A DNA stretch of 64,000 nt from Lampropedia cohaerens (GTDB taxonomy: Bacteria; Pseudomonadota; Gammaproteobacteria; Burkholderiales; Burkholderiaceae_C). The stretch covers positions 1-64,000 of the forward strand of contig NZ_LBNQ01000022.1 in NCBI RefSeq assembly GCF_001005215.1, read 5' to 3'. Shown here one piece after another: positions 19,175-27,250 of this stretch (position 1 is the stretch's first letter; each line of letters begins with the position of its first letter). A model generated the notes under the pieces. It was not told the origin of the DNA. It saw nothing but the letters and a program-made list of their open reading frames with translations, and searched no databases. The position numbers were made by a program, and so were the translations under genes.

Positions 19175-19201
19175 AAAAACGCCATCTTGAAAAAGATGGC
19201 G
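19175..19201 (-). terminator. Rho-independent terminator after tRNA-Thr
   Basis: On the minus strand CGCCATCTT and AAGATGGCG form a 9-bp perfect stem with a 4-base loop (19180-19201), followed by T5 (A5 at 19175-19179). It ends the tRNA transcript 37 bases after the CCA and before mfd. Confidence 0.9.
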
Positions 19202-19237
19202 TCTTCAAAAGGGGCGCTGCTAGGCGCCGCACAAAAC

Positions 19238-19313
19238 TGGTGCCGCTTGCCGGATTCGAACTGGCGACCTTTTCATTACGAATGAACTGCTCTACCAACT
19301 GAGCTAAAGCGGC
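19238..19313 (-). tRNA. tRNA-Thr (anticodon CGT)
   Basis: 76 nt with encoded CCA. The acceptor stem is GCCGCTT/AAGCGGC, the D-loop region is AGCTCAGTTGGTAGAGC, the anticodon loop TTCGTAA gives CGT and reads ACG, and the T arm contains GTTCGAATC. The anticodon stem closes with a weak G-A pair at its outer end. Confidence 0.96.
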
Positions 19314-19327
19314 GATGAAAGCCAGCC

Positions 19328-19333
19328 ATTATA
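19328..19333 (-). promoter_or_regulatory. -10 box for tRNA-Thr
   Basis: TATAAT on the minus strand, 15 bases before the mature tRNA 5' end, followed by a G/C-rich discriminator. It lies in the 52-base gap after fbp. The -35 is weak: TTGCAT is present but with a long 20-base spacer. Confidence 0.6.
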
Positions 19334-19365
19334 GCGTGGCAAAACCGCTGCCGATGCAAGTCTGC

Positions 19366-20391
19366 CTAATTATTGCCACTCGCCTCAAGCTCCTGGTAAT
19401 AGCGGTCAATGCGCTCGACCTCATTCTTGGCACCCATGATGACGGAGACGCGTTGATGCAGCTGCGAAGGCTGCACTTCCAGGATGCGCTGGTGCCCGGT
19501 GCTCGCTGCACCGCCGGCCTGCTCGATCAGCCAGCCCATCGGGTTGGCCTCGTACATCAGGCGTAGCTTGCCCGGCTTTTGCGGCTCGCGCTTGTCCCAC
19601 GGATACATGAAGATGCCGCCACGGCAGAGAATGCGATGGATGTCGGCCACCATCGAGGCAATCCAGCGCATGTTGAAATTCTTGCCGCGCGGGCCATCGG
19701 CGCCCTCTAGGCACTCGTCGATATAGCGCCTGATGGCCGGATCCCAGTGCCGCATGTTGCTCATGTTGATGGAAAACTCCTGCGTGTCTTCGGGAATCCT
19801 GATGTTTTCCTCAACGAGGATAAACGAGCCTTGCTCGCGGTCCAGCGTGAACATGGCCACGCCGTCACCGACGGTCAGTACCAGCGTGGTCTGTGGGCCG
19901 AAGATGCAGTAGCCGGCGGCGACCTGCTTGCTGCCTGGCTGCAGAAAGTCGTCCACCGTCACGCCAGGATGATCCTGAGGCTTTTCCAGGACACTGAAGA
20001 TGGTGCCGATGCTGACGTTCACGTCGATATTGGAGGAGCCATCGAGCGGATCGAACAGCAGCAGATATTCGCCTTGCGGATAGCGGTTGGGCACGACGTA
20101 GATGCCCTCCATTTCCTCGCTGGCCATGGCCGCCAGGTGGCCGCCCCATTCGTTGGCCTCGATCAGCACCTCGTTGGCGATGATGTCGAGCTTCTTCTGG
20201 ACCTCGCCTTGCACGTTCTCGCTGCCAGCCGAGCCCATGACGTGGCCCAGGGCGCCTTTGTTGATCTCAAAGCTGATGCGCTTGCAGGCGCGCGCGACCA
20301 CCTCGATCAGCAGGCGCAGCTGGCCGGGGATCAGGCCGTCGACACGCTGCTGCTCGACAAGATAGCGGGTGAGGGAGACTTTCTTGGACAT
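19366..20391 (-). CDS. fbp: Fructose-1,6-bisphosphatase class I
   Basis: 341 residues from [16 protein letters not shown]. The metal-binding core [22 protein letters not shown] and the substrate region ([16 protein letters not shown]) identify the class I enzyme. It hydrolyses fructose-1,6-bisphosphate to fructose-6-phosphate in gluconeogenesis. I chose the ATG at 20391 on family similarity; a TTG at 20409 is possible, and neither has a good ribosome-binding site. Confidence 0.95.
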   Translation of the reverse strand: MSKKVSLTRYLVEQQRVDGLIPGQLRLLIEVVARACKRISFEINKGALGHVMGSAGSENVQGEVQKKLDIIANEVLIEANEWGGHLAAMASEEMEGIYVVPNRYPQGEYLLLFDPLDGSSNIDVNVSIGTIFSVLEKPQDHPGVTVDDFLQPGSKQVAAGYCIFGPQTTLVLTVGDGVAMFTLDREQGSFILVEENIRIPEDTQEFSINMSNMRHWDPAIRRYIDECLEGADGPRGKNFNMRWIASMVADIHRILCRGGIFMYPWDKREPQKPGKLRLMYEANPMGWLIEQAGGAASTGHQRILEVQPSQLHQRVSVIMGAKNEVERIDRYYQELEASGNN

Positions 20392-20712
20392 ACTAAAAAT
20401 TTGATCCAAAACAATGACTTTGTATTCATGCTCTTCGCCTTAGCGTTCTTGAGCAAAGGCATGCGGAATCTTGGTAAAGAGGACGAATCATCGCGCGTGA
20501 TGTGCAGCCGGTGAAGCTTGCTCTATACGGGTAATGGTTCACGAAAACGCCACAACTCATAAAGGCTGAAGGCCGACAGCGCGGAATGCGTAGAGGCTTG
20601 CAATGAAGGTCCCTGCACCAAACAGTGCTCGTATTGTGAACCAACATTGCCCACCGTCGCATGAACGTTGCGAGGGGGCCGGCTAATGTCACTCTCTAAC
20701 AAGAGTGCGATG

Positions 20713-20742
20713 GTGCATGCCTGCACCAATTTTCGTGCATGC
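20713..20742 (+). promoter_or_regulatory. Direct repeat GTGCATGC, 22-bp period: candidate AraC-type site
   Basis: GTGCATGC occurs at 20713-20720 and 20735-20742, centre spacing 22 bp, two helical turns. This is the layout typical of AraC/XylS-family operators. An AraC-family gene lies 2.3 kb downstream at 23036-24001. Confidence 0.45.
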
Positions 20743-20760
20743 GTCGCCAAGACCTCTTGG
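20728..20760 (+). promoter_or_regulatory. Shared cis motif, copy A (oxygenase promoter)
   Basis: TTTTCGT at 20730-20736, CAAGACC at 20748-20754 and TGG at 20758-20760. The same arrangement with identical spacing occurs at 27138-27170; 23 of 33 positions are identical without gaps. Both copies are noncoding and point toward the downstream plus-strand gene. Confidence 0.6.
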
Positions 20761-20864
20761 TGGGCTTTACCTACCATCAACCACATCCATTCACATAGCC
20801 AGAGGCGCTTCCTCTCAGGCTATGTCCTCAACCAATACTGGATGACATCAATAGAAGGTGGTTT

Positions 20865-22082
20865 ATGGTGAATTTTTACAACGATGCTTTTTTTGACGGG
20901 CTGAGCAGCTCTGCTGAGGCGCTGGCGGATGCCAATACGCTGCCACCACTTTGCTATACGGACGCGGAATTCTATGAGTTCGAGAAGGAAGCCCTATTCA
21001 ATCACGAGTGGCTGTGCCTGGGGCGCGAGGACTGGGTGCCCAACGCGGGGGACTACTTCACCACCAAGATCATTGGTGAGCCGTTGATCGTGGCGCGTAA
21101 CCGCGCCGGCGAGATTAAGGCCATGTCCGCGGTATGCCAGCACCGCGCCATGCTCGTGGCCGAGGGTTCGGGCAACACGCGTGCCTTTCTGTGTCCCTAC
21201 CACCATTGGGCCTATAGCCTTGATGGCGAGCTGATCGGCGCGCCGGAGATGGACAGGACTGCCAACTTTAATAAGAAGGACTTTTGTCTGCCGACGTTGA
21301 AGGTTGAAATCTGGCAAGGCTTCGTATTCGTTAACTTTGATCAAGAGGCGCCGCCGCTCGCCCCGCGCCTGAGGGCCATCGACAAAGTACTGGAGAACTA
21401 CGAGCTGTCTGCGGCGCAAGGCCCAAGGCCTATGCCGGCCCCGCGCTACGCGTGGAACTGGAAGGTGATGATGGAGAACAACAATGACGGCTATCACGCC
21501 AACCGCCTTCACCATGGCCCTCTACACGATTTTGCCCCCAGCGCGCTGGCGAAGTTCCCGACGGACCTGCCTGCGGATACGGCCGGGTACTACCGCACTA
21601 ACGGAACGTTGCACGCAGACGCAAGCTTTAACCCTACGCAGAAAGCCGTGTTGCCCGTGTTTCCCAAGCTCACCACCGAAGAGCGTAACCGGTTTCTGTT
21701 CGTCAATGTGCCGCCATCGTTGTCGCTAGTGCTCACCAGTGACATGGTGATGTACCTGATCTTGCGTGCTGATGGCCCTGAACACCATTTCAATGACACA
21801 GGCATTCTGTGCGCTCCAGGAGCCATGAAGGATCCGGCTTTCCAGTACAAGCTGGATATGGTGATCAACGCCACCAACGACATCGTTGCGCAGGATCTGC
21901 ATGTGGACGAACTGGTGCAGGAAGGCCTGCGCTCGCGCTACGCGGTGCGCGGGCGCTATTCGTGGCAGGAGCAGGCCCAGAGCGACTTCAACCAGTGGGC
22001 GGTCAAGCGCTATCAGGATACGTGGTCACGCATCGGCTCTTCGCGCAAGACGATTCCGATTCAAGTTGCAAAGGTGGCTTGA
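20865..22082 (+). CDS. Rieske [2Fe-2S] aromatic-ring/N- or O-demethylating oxygenase, alpha subunit
   Basis: 405 residues. The Rieske cluster ligands are C91, H93, C110 and H113 (CQH...CPYHHW). The mononuclear iron site follows D208-x2-H211-x4-H216 in NNNDGYHANRLHH, with the bridging Asp that carries electrons between subunits. Such oxygenases insert oxygen into aromatic rings or oxidatively demethylate, using electrons from a reductase; the VanB-type reductase at 25943-26995 is the probable partner. No beta subunit is encoded nearby, so it would be an alpha-only enzyme. The ATG at 20865 is preceded by AGAAGGTGG. The substrate is unknown. Confidence 0.88.
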   Translation: MVNFYNDAFFDGLSSSAEALADANTLPPLCYTDAEFYEFEKEALFNHEWLCLGREDWVPNAGDYFTTKIIGEPLIVARNRAGEIKAMSAVCQHRAMLVAEGSGNTRAFLCPYHHWAYSLDGELIGAPEMDRTANFNKKDFCLPTLKVEIWQGFVFVNFDQEAPPLAPRLRAIDKVLENYELSAAQGPRPMPAPRYAWNWKVMMENNNDGYHANRLHHGPLHDFAPSALAKFPTDLPADTAGYYRTNGTLHADASFNPTQKAVLPVFPKLTTEERNRFLFVNVPPSLSLVLTSDMVMYLILRADGPEHHFNDTGILCAPGAMKDPAFQYKLDMVINATNDIVAQDLHVDELVQEGLRSRYAVRGRYSWQEQAQSDFNQWAVKRYQDTWSRIGSSRKTIPIQVAKVA

Positions 22083-22117
22083 GTGTCGGCTTTACTTGTT
22101 GCGCAAGGAGAGCGGTG

Positions 22118-22942
22118 ATGATGCAGAGAATGCCGGTGTTGTTCATCGGCCACGGCAATCCCATGAATGCGCTGGATGACAACGTCTTTACGCGAAGCTG
22201 GGCAACGCTCGTGGACGAAGTCCCCATTCCGAGGGCGATCCTGGTGATTTCTGGACATTGGCTGACGCGCGGGGTGGCGGTCACAGCAATGGAGCAGCCA
22301 CGGACAATCCACGATTTCGGCGCCTTTCCACGCGCACTGTTTGAGGTCCAGTATCCGGCGCCAGGCAGCCCTGAAATTGCCCGTGAGATTGCACAAGCCT
22401 TAGCGCCAGCGTCCGTGAAGATGGACCTGACCTGGGGGCTGGACCATGGTGCCTGGTCAGTGCTGGTGCATGCCTATCCCAACGCACAGATTCCAGTACT
22501 GCAGCTCAGCATCGATGTGACACAGCCGCTTGCCTATCACTACGAGATGGGGCAAAGACTGCGCGCATTGCGTGACTGTGGAATTCTGATCATTGGCTCA
22601 GGCAACGTCGTGCACAACCTCGGTGCAATGGATTGGTCGCGGCCCGAGCGCGTCTTTGACTGGGCTGAACGTTTCCAGTCGCTGGTGCGGCAGTCGATCG
22701 AAGACGGGGCCGAACAACGCAAGCTGGTTGACTTTCCCAAGCTTGGGCTGGATGCACAGCGGTCTATTCCCAGCGCCGATCACTACCTGCCGTTGCTGTA
22801 TGTGTTGGGCAGCCGAGATGCCAGTGATACGGTAGCGTTCTCAACCCCGGTCTGCATCCACGGATCGCTGAGTATGCTAAGTTTCTCATTCACGCCGACC
22901 AAGCAAAGGGCGGTGGCAGAATCTGACGCCATAATGGCCTGA
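22118..22942 (+). CDS. LigB/DODA-type extradiol ring-cleavage dioxygenase
   Basis: 274 residues, similar to 4,5-DOPA-extradiol dioxygenases (YgiD). It begins MMQRMPVLFIGHGNPMNAL with the metal-binding HGNPM motif, followed by ISGHWLTRGV, TWGLDHGAWSVL and GSGNVVHNL, which carry the other conserved histidines. Class III extradiol enzymes open catechol rings next to the hydroxyls. The start at 22118 has AAGGAG 7 bases upstream; the gene follows the oxygenase by 35 bases and is probably co-transcribed, giving an oxygenate-then-cleave pair. A housekeeping YgiD role is the alternative. Confidence 0.85.
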   Translation: MMQRMPVLFIGHGNPMNALDDNVFTRSWATLVDEVPIPRAILVISGHWLTRGVAVTAMEQPRTIHDFGAFPRALFEVQYPAPGSPEIAREIAQALAPASVKMDLTWGLDHGAWSVLVHAYPNAQIPVLQLSIDVTQPLAYHYEMGQRLRALRDCGILIIGSGNVVHNLGAMDWSRPERVFDWAERFQSLVRQSIEDGAEQRKLVDFPKLGLDAQRSIPSADHYLPLLYVLGSRDASDTVAFSTPVCIHGSLSMLSFSFTPTKQRAVAESDAIMA

Positions 22943-23035
22943 AGCGCCATAACGACCGTGATGATGCAGCCTGGATGAACTTCCTGCCAGGCACGCTGTG
23001 TCTGGCAGGAGTTTTGTGTCCCAGTGCGGTGATGT

Positions 23036-24001
23036 CTACGCCGCTTGCGGGAATACCGCCTGGCGGCAGGCGCGCGGCGATTCGTTGTACTGGATGCGGA
23101 ATGAGCGGCTGAAGTGCGCCGCGTCATTGAAGCCCCAGCGAAAGCAGATGTCGGAGATGGACAGATGTCTGTGCTCCTTACTGAGCAGTTCACTGCGGCA
23201 GTGTTCCAGTCGGCGTTCACGCACGTACTGGCTGAAGCTGGTGCCCGCCATTTCGAAGAGCTTCTGAATGTATCGCGGTGACACGCCCTCCTGTTGCGCG
23301 ATGGTGCCAAGGTTCAGATTAGGCTCCTTGAGCTGGTTCTCTATGGAATCACAAATCTGCTGGTAGTGCATCAGCTTGCCGCTGCTGCCAAACGCCTCGA
23401 TCATGGTGTGCGGCGCGATGCTCGAGACAAGAAACTCCAGCACCGTGACCTCGATGGGCCGCATGGAGTGCGCCGTGATGCCTTCGAGATTTTTCGACAC
23501 GCAGGTCAGAAAGCGAGCGAACACGTCGTTGAGCGCCTCGCTGGCCGACAGGTGACCAACCCCCAGCAGGGTAGGGTTGAGCAGCCGGTGGTGCAGCAAA
23601 GTGCGTGGCACCTTGATGTACAGCATCTCGAAGTCAGAGTCGATGGAGAGGCTGGCATCCGTTCCGGTAGACCCGAACATGATGTCGCCCCGGTGGATCC
23701 GAATAGTGCGGCCCTTGTGCCGCAAGGCCACGGAATCGGCATCGACAATGCTGATCCACAGCGAATATGGCTGCGGCGAGAGCTTGCCGGCCATGGTCTG
23801 GGGCGATGCGTGGATGCGGGTGAACTCCAGTCCCTGCGGCGATGTTACCGTGATCAGGTCGGCTGTAACGCCACGTGCCTGCGTGTCACGGGCCTGGGCG
23901 GGAGGCAGGTGGACGCGGTGCAGGGTTTCGTTCCACTTCTCTGCGCAGTTGATTGCGCCAAATTGGGTGGTGGATACTTTCCAAACGTGGGGATCTTGCA
24001 T
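23036..24001 (-). CDS. AraC-family transcriptional regulator
   Basis: 321 residues. An N-terminal AraC_binding_2-like cupin region (about 30-190) is followed by the double helix-turn-helix domain (about 215-315) with LGTIAQQEGVSPRYIQKLFEMAGTSF-type first HTH and ISDICFRWGFNDAAHFSRSFR-type second HTH. It has its own leader after the terminator at 24095-24129, with GAGGAG before the ATG. It is the only dedicated regulator in the island and so the best candidate for controlling the shared motif and the GTGCATGC repeats. Confidence 0.9.
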   Translation of the reverse strand: MQDPHVWKVSTTQFGAINCAEKWNETLHRVHLPPAQARDTQARGVTADLITVTSPQGLEFTRIHASPQTMAGKLSPQPYSLWISIVDADSVALRHKGRTIRIHRGDIMFGSTGTDASLSIDSDFEMLYIKVPRTLLHHRLLNPTLLGVGHLSASEALNDVFARFLTCVSKNLEGITAHSMRPIEVTVLEFLVSSIAPHTMIEAFGSSGKLMHYQQICDSIENQLKEPNLNLGTIAQQEGVSPRYIQKLFEMAGTSFSQYVRERRLEHCRSELLSKEHRHLSISDICFRWGFNDAAHFSRSFRIQYNESPRACRQAVFPQAA

Positions 24002-24094
24002 CGTGACTCCTCTCGCCCCAGGGGCATCGAGTGGTAATTTTTATAAGTAGCATCCACGCAATAATCGGGCCAGTTCGAACGCATCGGCGCGGGC

Positions 24095-24129
24095 AAAAAG
24101 AAACCTCGCTACCGGACTAGGTGCGAGGT
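24095..24129 (-). terminator. Rho-independent terminator after the nitroreductase-family gene
   Basis: On the minus strand ACCTCGC and GCGAGGT form a 7-bp stem (24103-24129, 13-base loop), followed by TTTCTTTTTG. It separates the reductase-amidase-nitroreductase operon from the AraC gene. Confidence 0.75.
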
Positions 24130-24163
24130 GTTCGTGGCCCCCGTCAAGGGGATTTCCTGGCGT

Positions 24164-24760
24164 TCAGGCAAATACTTTGAAACGCGCGTCACGCGGCATG
24201 ACGGCCTTGTCGCCAAATGGTGCAGCGTTGGCACCAAAAGGCATCTGCGCCCGCAGCGTCCACTCCGCGGGAATGCCCCATTCCGCAGCGATGACTGCAT
24301 CGATAAGCGGGTTGTAGTGCTGTAAGCTCGCGCCGATGCCGGCTTCGGCCAGGGCCGTCCAAACCGCCAGTTGTGCCATGCCGCTGGACTGCTCGGACCA
24401 GACTGGGAAGTTGTCGGCATAGGCCGCAAACTGCTCTTGCAAACCAGCGATCACGCCCTGGTCCTCGAAGAACAGAATGGTCCCTGCGCCTGCGGCAAAG
24501 CCGTCTAGCTTCGCTTGCGTGTCGGCAAATTCATCGGCAGGGATCAGTGGCCGTAGTGCATCCTTGGCAAAAGTCCACACCTTGTCACTGGCACCGCCAA
24601 AGAGAATGACAACGCGTGAGCTTTGAGAATTGAAGGCCGACGGAGCAGCCTCGACGGCTTGCTGGATCAGCTCGGTGGTGGCTTCCCGGCTGATCGGTAA
24701 TGTCTTGTCAAGCGCGTACTGGGTACGGCGCTGTCTGAGCAGGTCGATGGTGGTTGACAT
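24164..24760 (-). CDS. Nitroreductase-family protein (Frm2-like FMN oxidoreductase)
   Basis: 198 residues. It starts MSTTIDLLRQRRTQYALDK and contains APSAFNSQSSRVVILFG, the FMN-binding N-terminal pattern of nitroreductases, and WSEQSSGMAQLAVWTALAEAGIGASLQHYNP. Family members reduce nitro groups, quinones or other acceptors with NAD(P)H. It is the last gene of a three-gene operon, 27 bases after the amidase. AAGGAA precedes the ATG. It may be a detoxification step rather than part of the main pathway. Confidence 0.85.
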   Translation of the reverse strand: MSTTIDLLRQRRTQYALDKTLPISREATTELIQQAVEAAPSAFNSQSSRVVILFGGASDKVWTFAKDALRPLIPADEFADTQAKLDGFAAGAGTILFFEDQGVIAGLQEQFAAYADNFPVWSEQSSGMAQLAVWTALAEAGIGASLQHYNPLIDAVIAAEWGIPAEWTLRAQMPFGANAAPFGDKAVMPRDARFKVFA

Positions 24761-24787
24761 GGAGTGGGTTCCTTTCAGGTAATGAAC

Positions 24788-25858
24788 TTACAGTTTTGGA
24801 AAAATGTTGCGCGGGATGCGCAGATGTGCGCCTTGGCGTGAATCGACGACCTGCGTAATGCCCAGATCGCCGGCTACGCTCAGGAGGGAGTACGCATCAT
24901 TGCGACTCAGGCGCAATTGCTCGGTCAGCAGCTTGATGGCGTCGACACTGGCGTTGCGCACGGCCTGGTTCATGTCTTCGTCGAAGCCATGCACGATCCA
25001 GAATTCCGGTGTTTCGAGCAATGGCGACGGGAAGTGGAAGTCCTTGCGCAGGATGATTTGCATCGTCACGTTCAGCGACGATTCGATGGCCGTTCCACTG
25101 ACTTCGCCGTCGCCCTGAGAAACGTGCGGGTCGCCGATGGAAAACAGGGCGCCCTCAACGGCCACGGGGTAGTACATCGTCGCACCCGCGCCGATGCGCC
25201 AGTTGTCGATGTTGCCACCGTGCAGGCCGGGGGGAATGGTGCTGGTGCGGCCATTGACAGCCGGTGCCACGCCAGCGGTGCCAAGATGGGGGCGTACCGG
25301 CACGCGCACGCCGTTCAGGGCAGTCTGGCGGTCACACTCCGGGCAGCGGGTGATGCGGCCGGGCGTCATGTACTTTTCCTTGACGTCGTAGGCATATATC
25401 GCGCTGGCATTGTTGGAGTTGGGATCGAGCTCATAGATGGTGATGCGCTCGGTCTCGTCAAATTCCTGGTAAAGATGGCCCCAGTTGGCCGCCAGGTTGG
25501 AGCCATAGTGGTTGCGCGGCGTCATGGAGAGATAGCGCACCTCCAGCATGTCGCCTGGTTTGGCATCCTGGATGAAGATCGGTCCCGTCATGATGTGCAC
25601 ACCGGGGTTGCGGTCTTCCTCCGGGATCTCCTTGAAAACGCGCCAGCTGCGCGCATCAAGCATCAAGTCTGGGTCGTCGCCAGCGTGATGGGTCAGGGCT
25701 TCGGCGTATACCAAGTCCCCACTCTGAATGGTGAGCACTGGCGCCTGCGCCGGGTCGAAGTATCCCCAATGCACCGTCTCCGGCGTGGCATAGAGCTGAT
25801 GGTAGGCGTTCGGTACCGGATGGTTGCGGGTTTCAGGGGCGGAGGGATTGAGGGCCAT
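24788..25858 (-). CDS. Acetamidase/formamidase family protein
   Basis: 356 residues with the FmdA_AmdA fold signature: GDLVYAEALTHHAGDD, TGPIFIQDAKPGDMLEVRYL, PPGLHGGNIDNWRIGAGATMYYPV, and SIGDPHVSQGDGEVSGTAIE. The family hydrolyses small amides such as formamide and acetamide to ammonia and the acid. A CPEC pair near residue 170 could bind metal. It lies between the reductase and the nitroreductase genes, so it probably releases an amide nitrogen in the same pathway. Confidence 0.9.
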   Translation of the reverse strand: MALNPSAPETRNHPVPNAYHQLYATPETVHWGYFDPAQAPVLTIQSGDLVYAEALTHHAGDDPDLMLDARSWRVFKEIPEEDRNPGVHIMTGPIFIQDAKPGDMLEVRYLSMTPRNHYGSNLAANWGHLYQEFDETERITIYELDPNSNNASAIYAYDVKEKYMTPGRITRCPECDRQTALNGVRVPVRPHLGTAGVAPAVNGRTSTIPPGLHGGNIDNWRIGAGATMYYPVAVEGALFSIGDPHVSQGDGEVSGTAIESSLNVTMQIILRKDFHFPSPLLETPEFWIVHGFDEDMNQAVRNASVDAIKLLTEQLRLSRNDAYSLLSVAGDLGITQVVDSRQGAHLRIPRNIFPKL

Positions 25859-25942
25859 GTGGAGAGCCTTTTGCGTCGAGTTGCCCGTGCGGGCGGAAAG
25901 AAAACCTGGCGTGTTGGCGGTATCGCTGTGGTGCGTTGGTGC

Positions 25943-26995
25943 TTACAAGTCCAGCACCAGCAGTGGGCTGTGAGCGCGTGAGCAGCAGGGCGTGAATTCG
26001 GTCTGCCCGGCCTGCTCTTCAGGGCTGTAGAAAAGATCGCGGTGATCGGCCTCGCCGGAGAGGAGCCTGGTTCGGCAGGAGCCGCAGACGCCTGCGGCGC
26101 AGGAGATGGGGATGACCACCCCTGAGCGTGCCAGCGCGTCGGCCACCGTTTCTTCAGCACCCACGGTAATGCGCTGTCCGGTGGACGCGATCTCGACCTG
26201 GAACTCCGCGTCGCCAGCCTGGGGCTTGGGCAGTTCTGCACTGAAGCGCTCGAAGTGAATGGCCTCCTCCGGCCAGCCCAGGGCGAATGCAGCGTCCTGC
26301 ACCGCGTCAAGCAGTCGGCCAGACCCGCACAGAAACACCTCCGTGCGCGCGTCATACATGCCCAGTGACTCGGCCAGGTCGGCGCGGCGCCCGCCAGCGT
26401 CCCGCGTGCAGTAGAGGTGGATGCTGGCCAGATCAGGGCGCAGTGCCGCCATGGCTTTGAGTTCGCTGACAAATGCCATGTCGCGGGCATGGCGGCCGCT
26501 GTAGTGCAGCGTGAACGGGAGCCCGGCATCGAACCGCGCGTACGCCATGGCCAGGATGGGCGTGATGCCAATGCCACCTGCGATCAACAGCGCGTGCTCC
26601 GTGCGCATCAGCGAACTGGCGGCGAACACATTGTTGGGCCCACGCACCCATAAGGCTTCGCCGCGTTGCACGCGCTCGAACACCTCGATGGAACCACCGC
26701 GACCATGCGCCTCACGCTGGACGGCCAGGCGAAAGCATCGACCCGGTCGGTTGCACAGCGAGTATTGCCTGGGCCCGGCCTCCAGCAGGAGTTCCAGGTG
26801 CGCGCCGGGCGCATAGGTCTGTCCGGCTGCAGCGCCGTCCAGTTCGAAGACGATTGTTACGTCGCCCACCAGTTCCCAGTGCGTGACCCGGCAGGCGAAG
26901 GCATCGCGGGGCAATTGCATGGGTGTATAGCCAGGCGTACTGGCTACCGGCATGTTTGCTCGCACTGTTGCGGGCTCGGCCATGGCAGTAAACAT
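25943..26995 (-). CDS. VanB/phthalate-dioxygenase-reductase type oxidoreductase
   Basis: 350 residues in three modules: flavin-binding barrel (RQYSLCN), NAD-binding domain (IAGGIGITPILAMA) and a C-terminal plant-type ferredoxin (CAAGVCGSCRTRLLSG and a final Cys in FTPCCSRAH). It passes electrons from NADH through FMN and a 2Fe-2S cluster to a Rieske oxygenase. The likely partner is at 20865-22082, about 4 kb away on the opposite strand. It is the first gene of the minus-strand operon, divergent from the TauD gene. Confidence 0.92.
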   Translation of the reverse strand: MFTAMAEPATVRANMPVASTPGYTPMQLPRDAFACRVTHWELVGDVTIVFELDGAAAGQTYAPGAHLELLLEAGPRQYSLCNRPGRCFRLAVQREAHGRGGSIEVFERVQRGEALWVRGPNNVFAASSLMRTEHALLIAGGIGITPILAMAYARFDAGLPFTLHYSGRHARDMAFVSELKAMAALRPDLASIHLYCTRDAGGRRADLAESLGMYDARTEVFLCGSGRLLDAVQDAAFALGWPEEAIHFERFSAELPKPQAGDAEFQVEIASTGQRITVGAEETVADALARSGVVIPISCAAGVCGSCRTRLLSGEADHRDLFYSPEEQAGQTEFTPCCSRAHSPLLVLDL

Positions 26996-27137
26996 AAGGA
27001 TGGGCCCTCACGGTTGATGGTTGCGGTGCACGTGAAAGCAATGCGCACCCTAGTTCCCAGTCAGTGTAGGCACGGGGTTTGCACGCGTCTTGCTCCCATG
27101 CGTATCAGCACTTGTCCATGGGATGGCTGCTGCTGCA

Positions 27138-27170
27138 ATTTTTCGTTCGCGCTGCAACAAGACCGCCTGG
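27138..27170 (+). promoter_or_regulatory. Shared cis motif, copy B (TauD/porin/binding-protein operon)
   Basis: TTTTCGT at 27140-27146, CAAGACC at 27158-27164 and TGG at 27168-27170, the same arrangement and spacing as copy A at 20728-20760. It lies in the 255-base divergent region between the reductase (minus) and TauD (plus) genes, so it may serve both. An inverted repeat GGTGC/GCACC (27029-27033 and about 27049) lies upstream. Confidence 0.6.
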
Positions 27171-27250
27171 CACGTTGAGATGACACTTGCAAGTAACGAG
27201 GTGGCGTGTGGCCGACCTTGCAACGACCTGATGGAAACAGGAGAAAACTC

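Larger units (their letters stand above)
20392..20864 (+). other. Intergenic region with the divergent fbp and oxygenase promoters
   Basis: 473 bases without a convincing gene. It holds the regulatory motifs at 20713-20760 and a 10-base direct repeat CCTGCACCAA at 20612-20621 and 20720-20729. AGAAGGTGG at about 20852 is the ribosome-binding site of the oxygenase gene. Confidence 0.6.
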
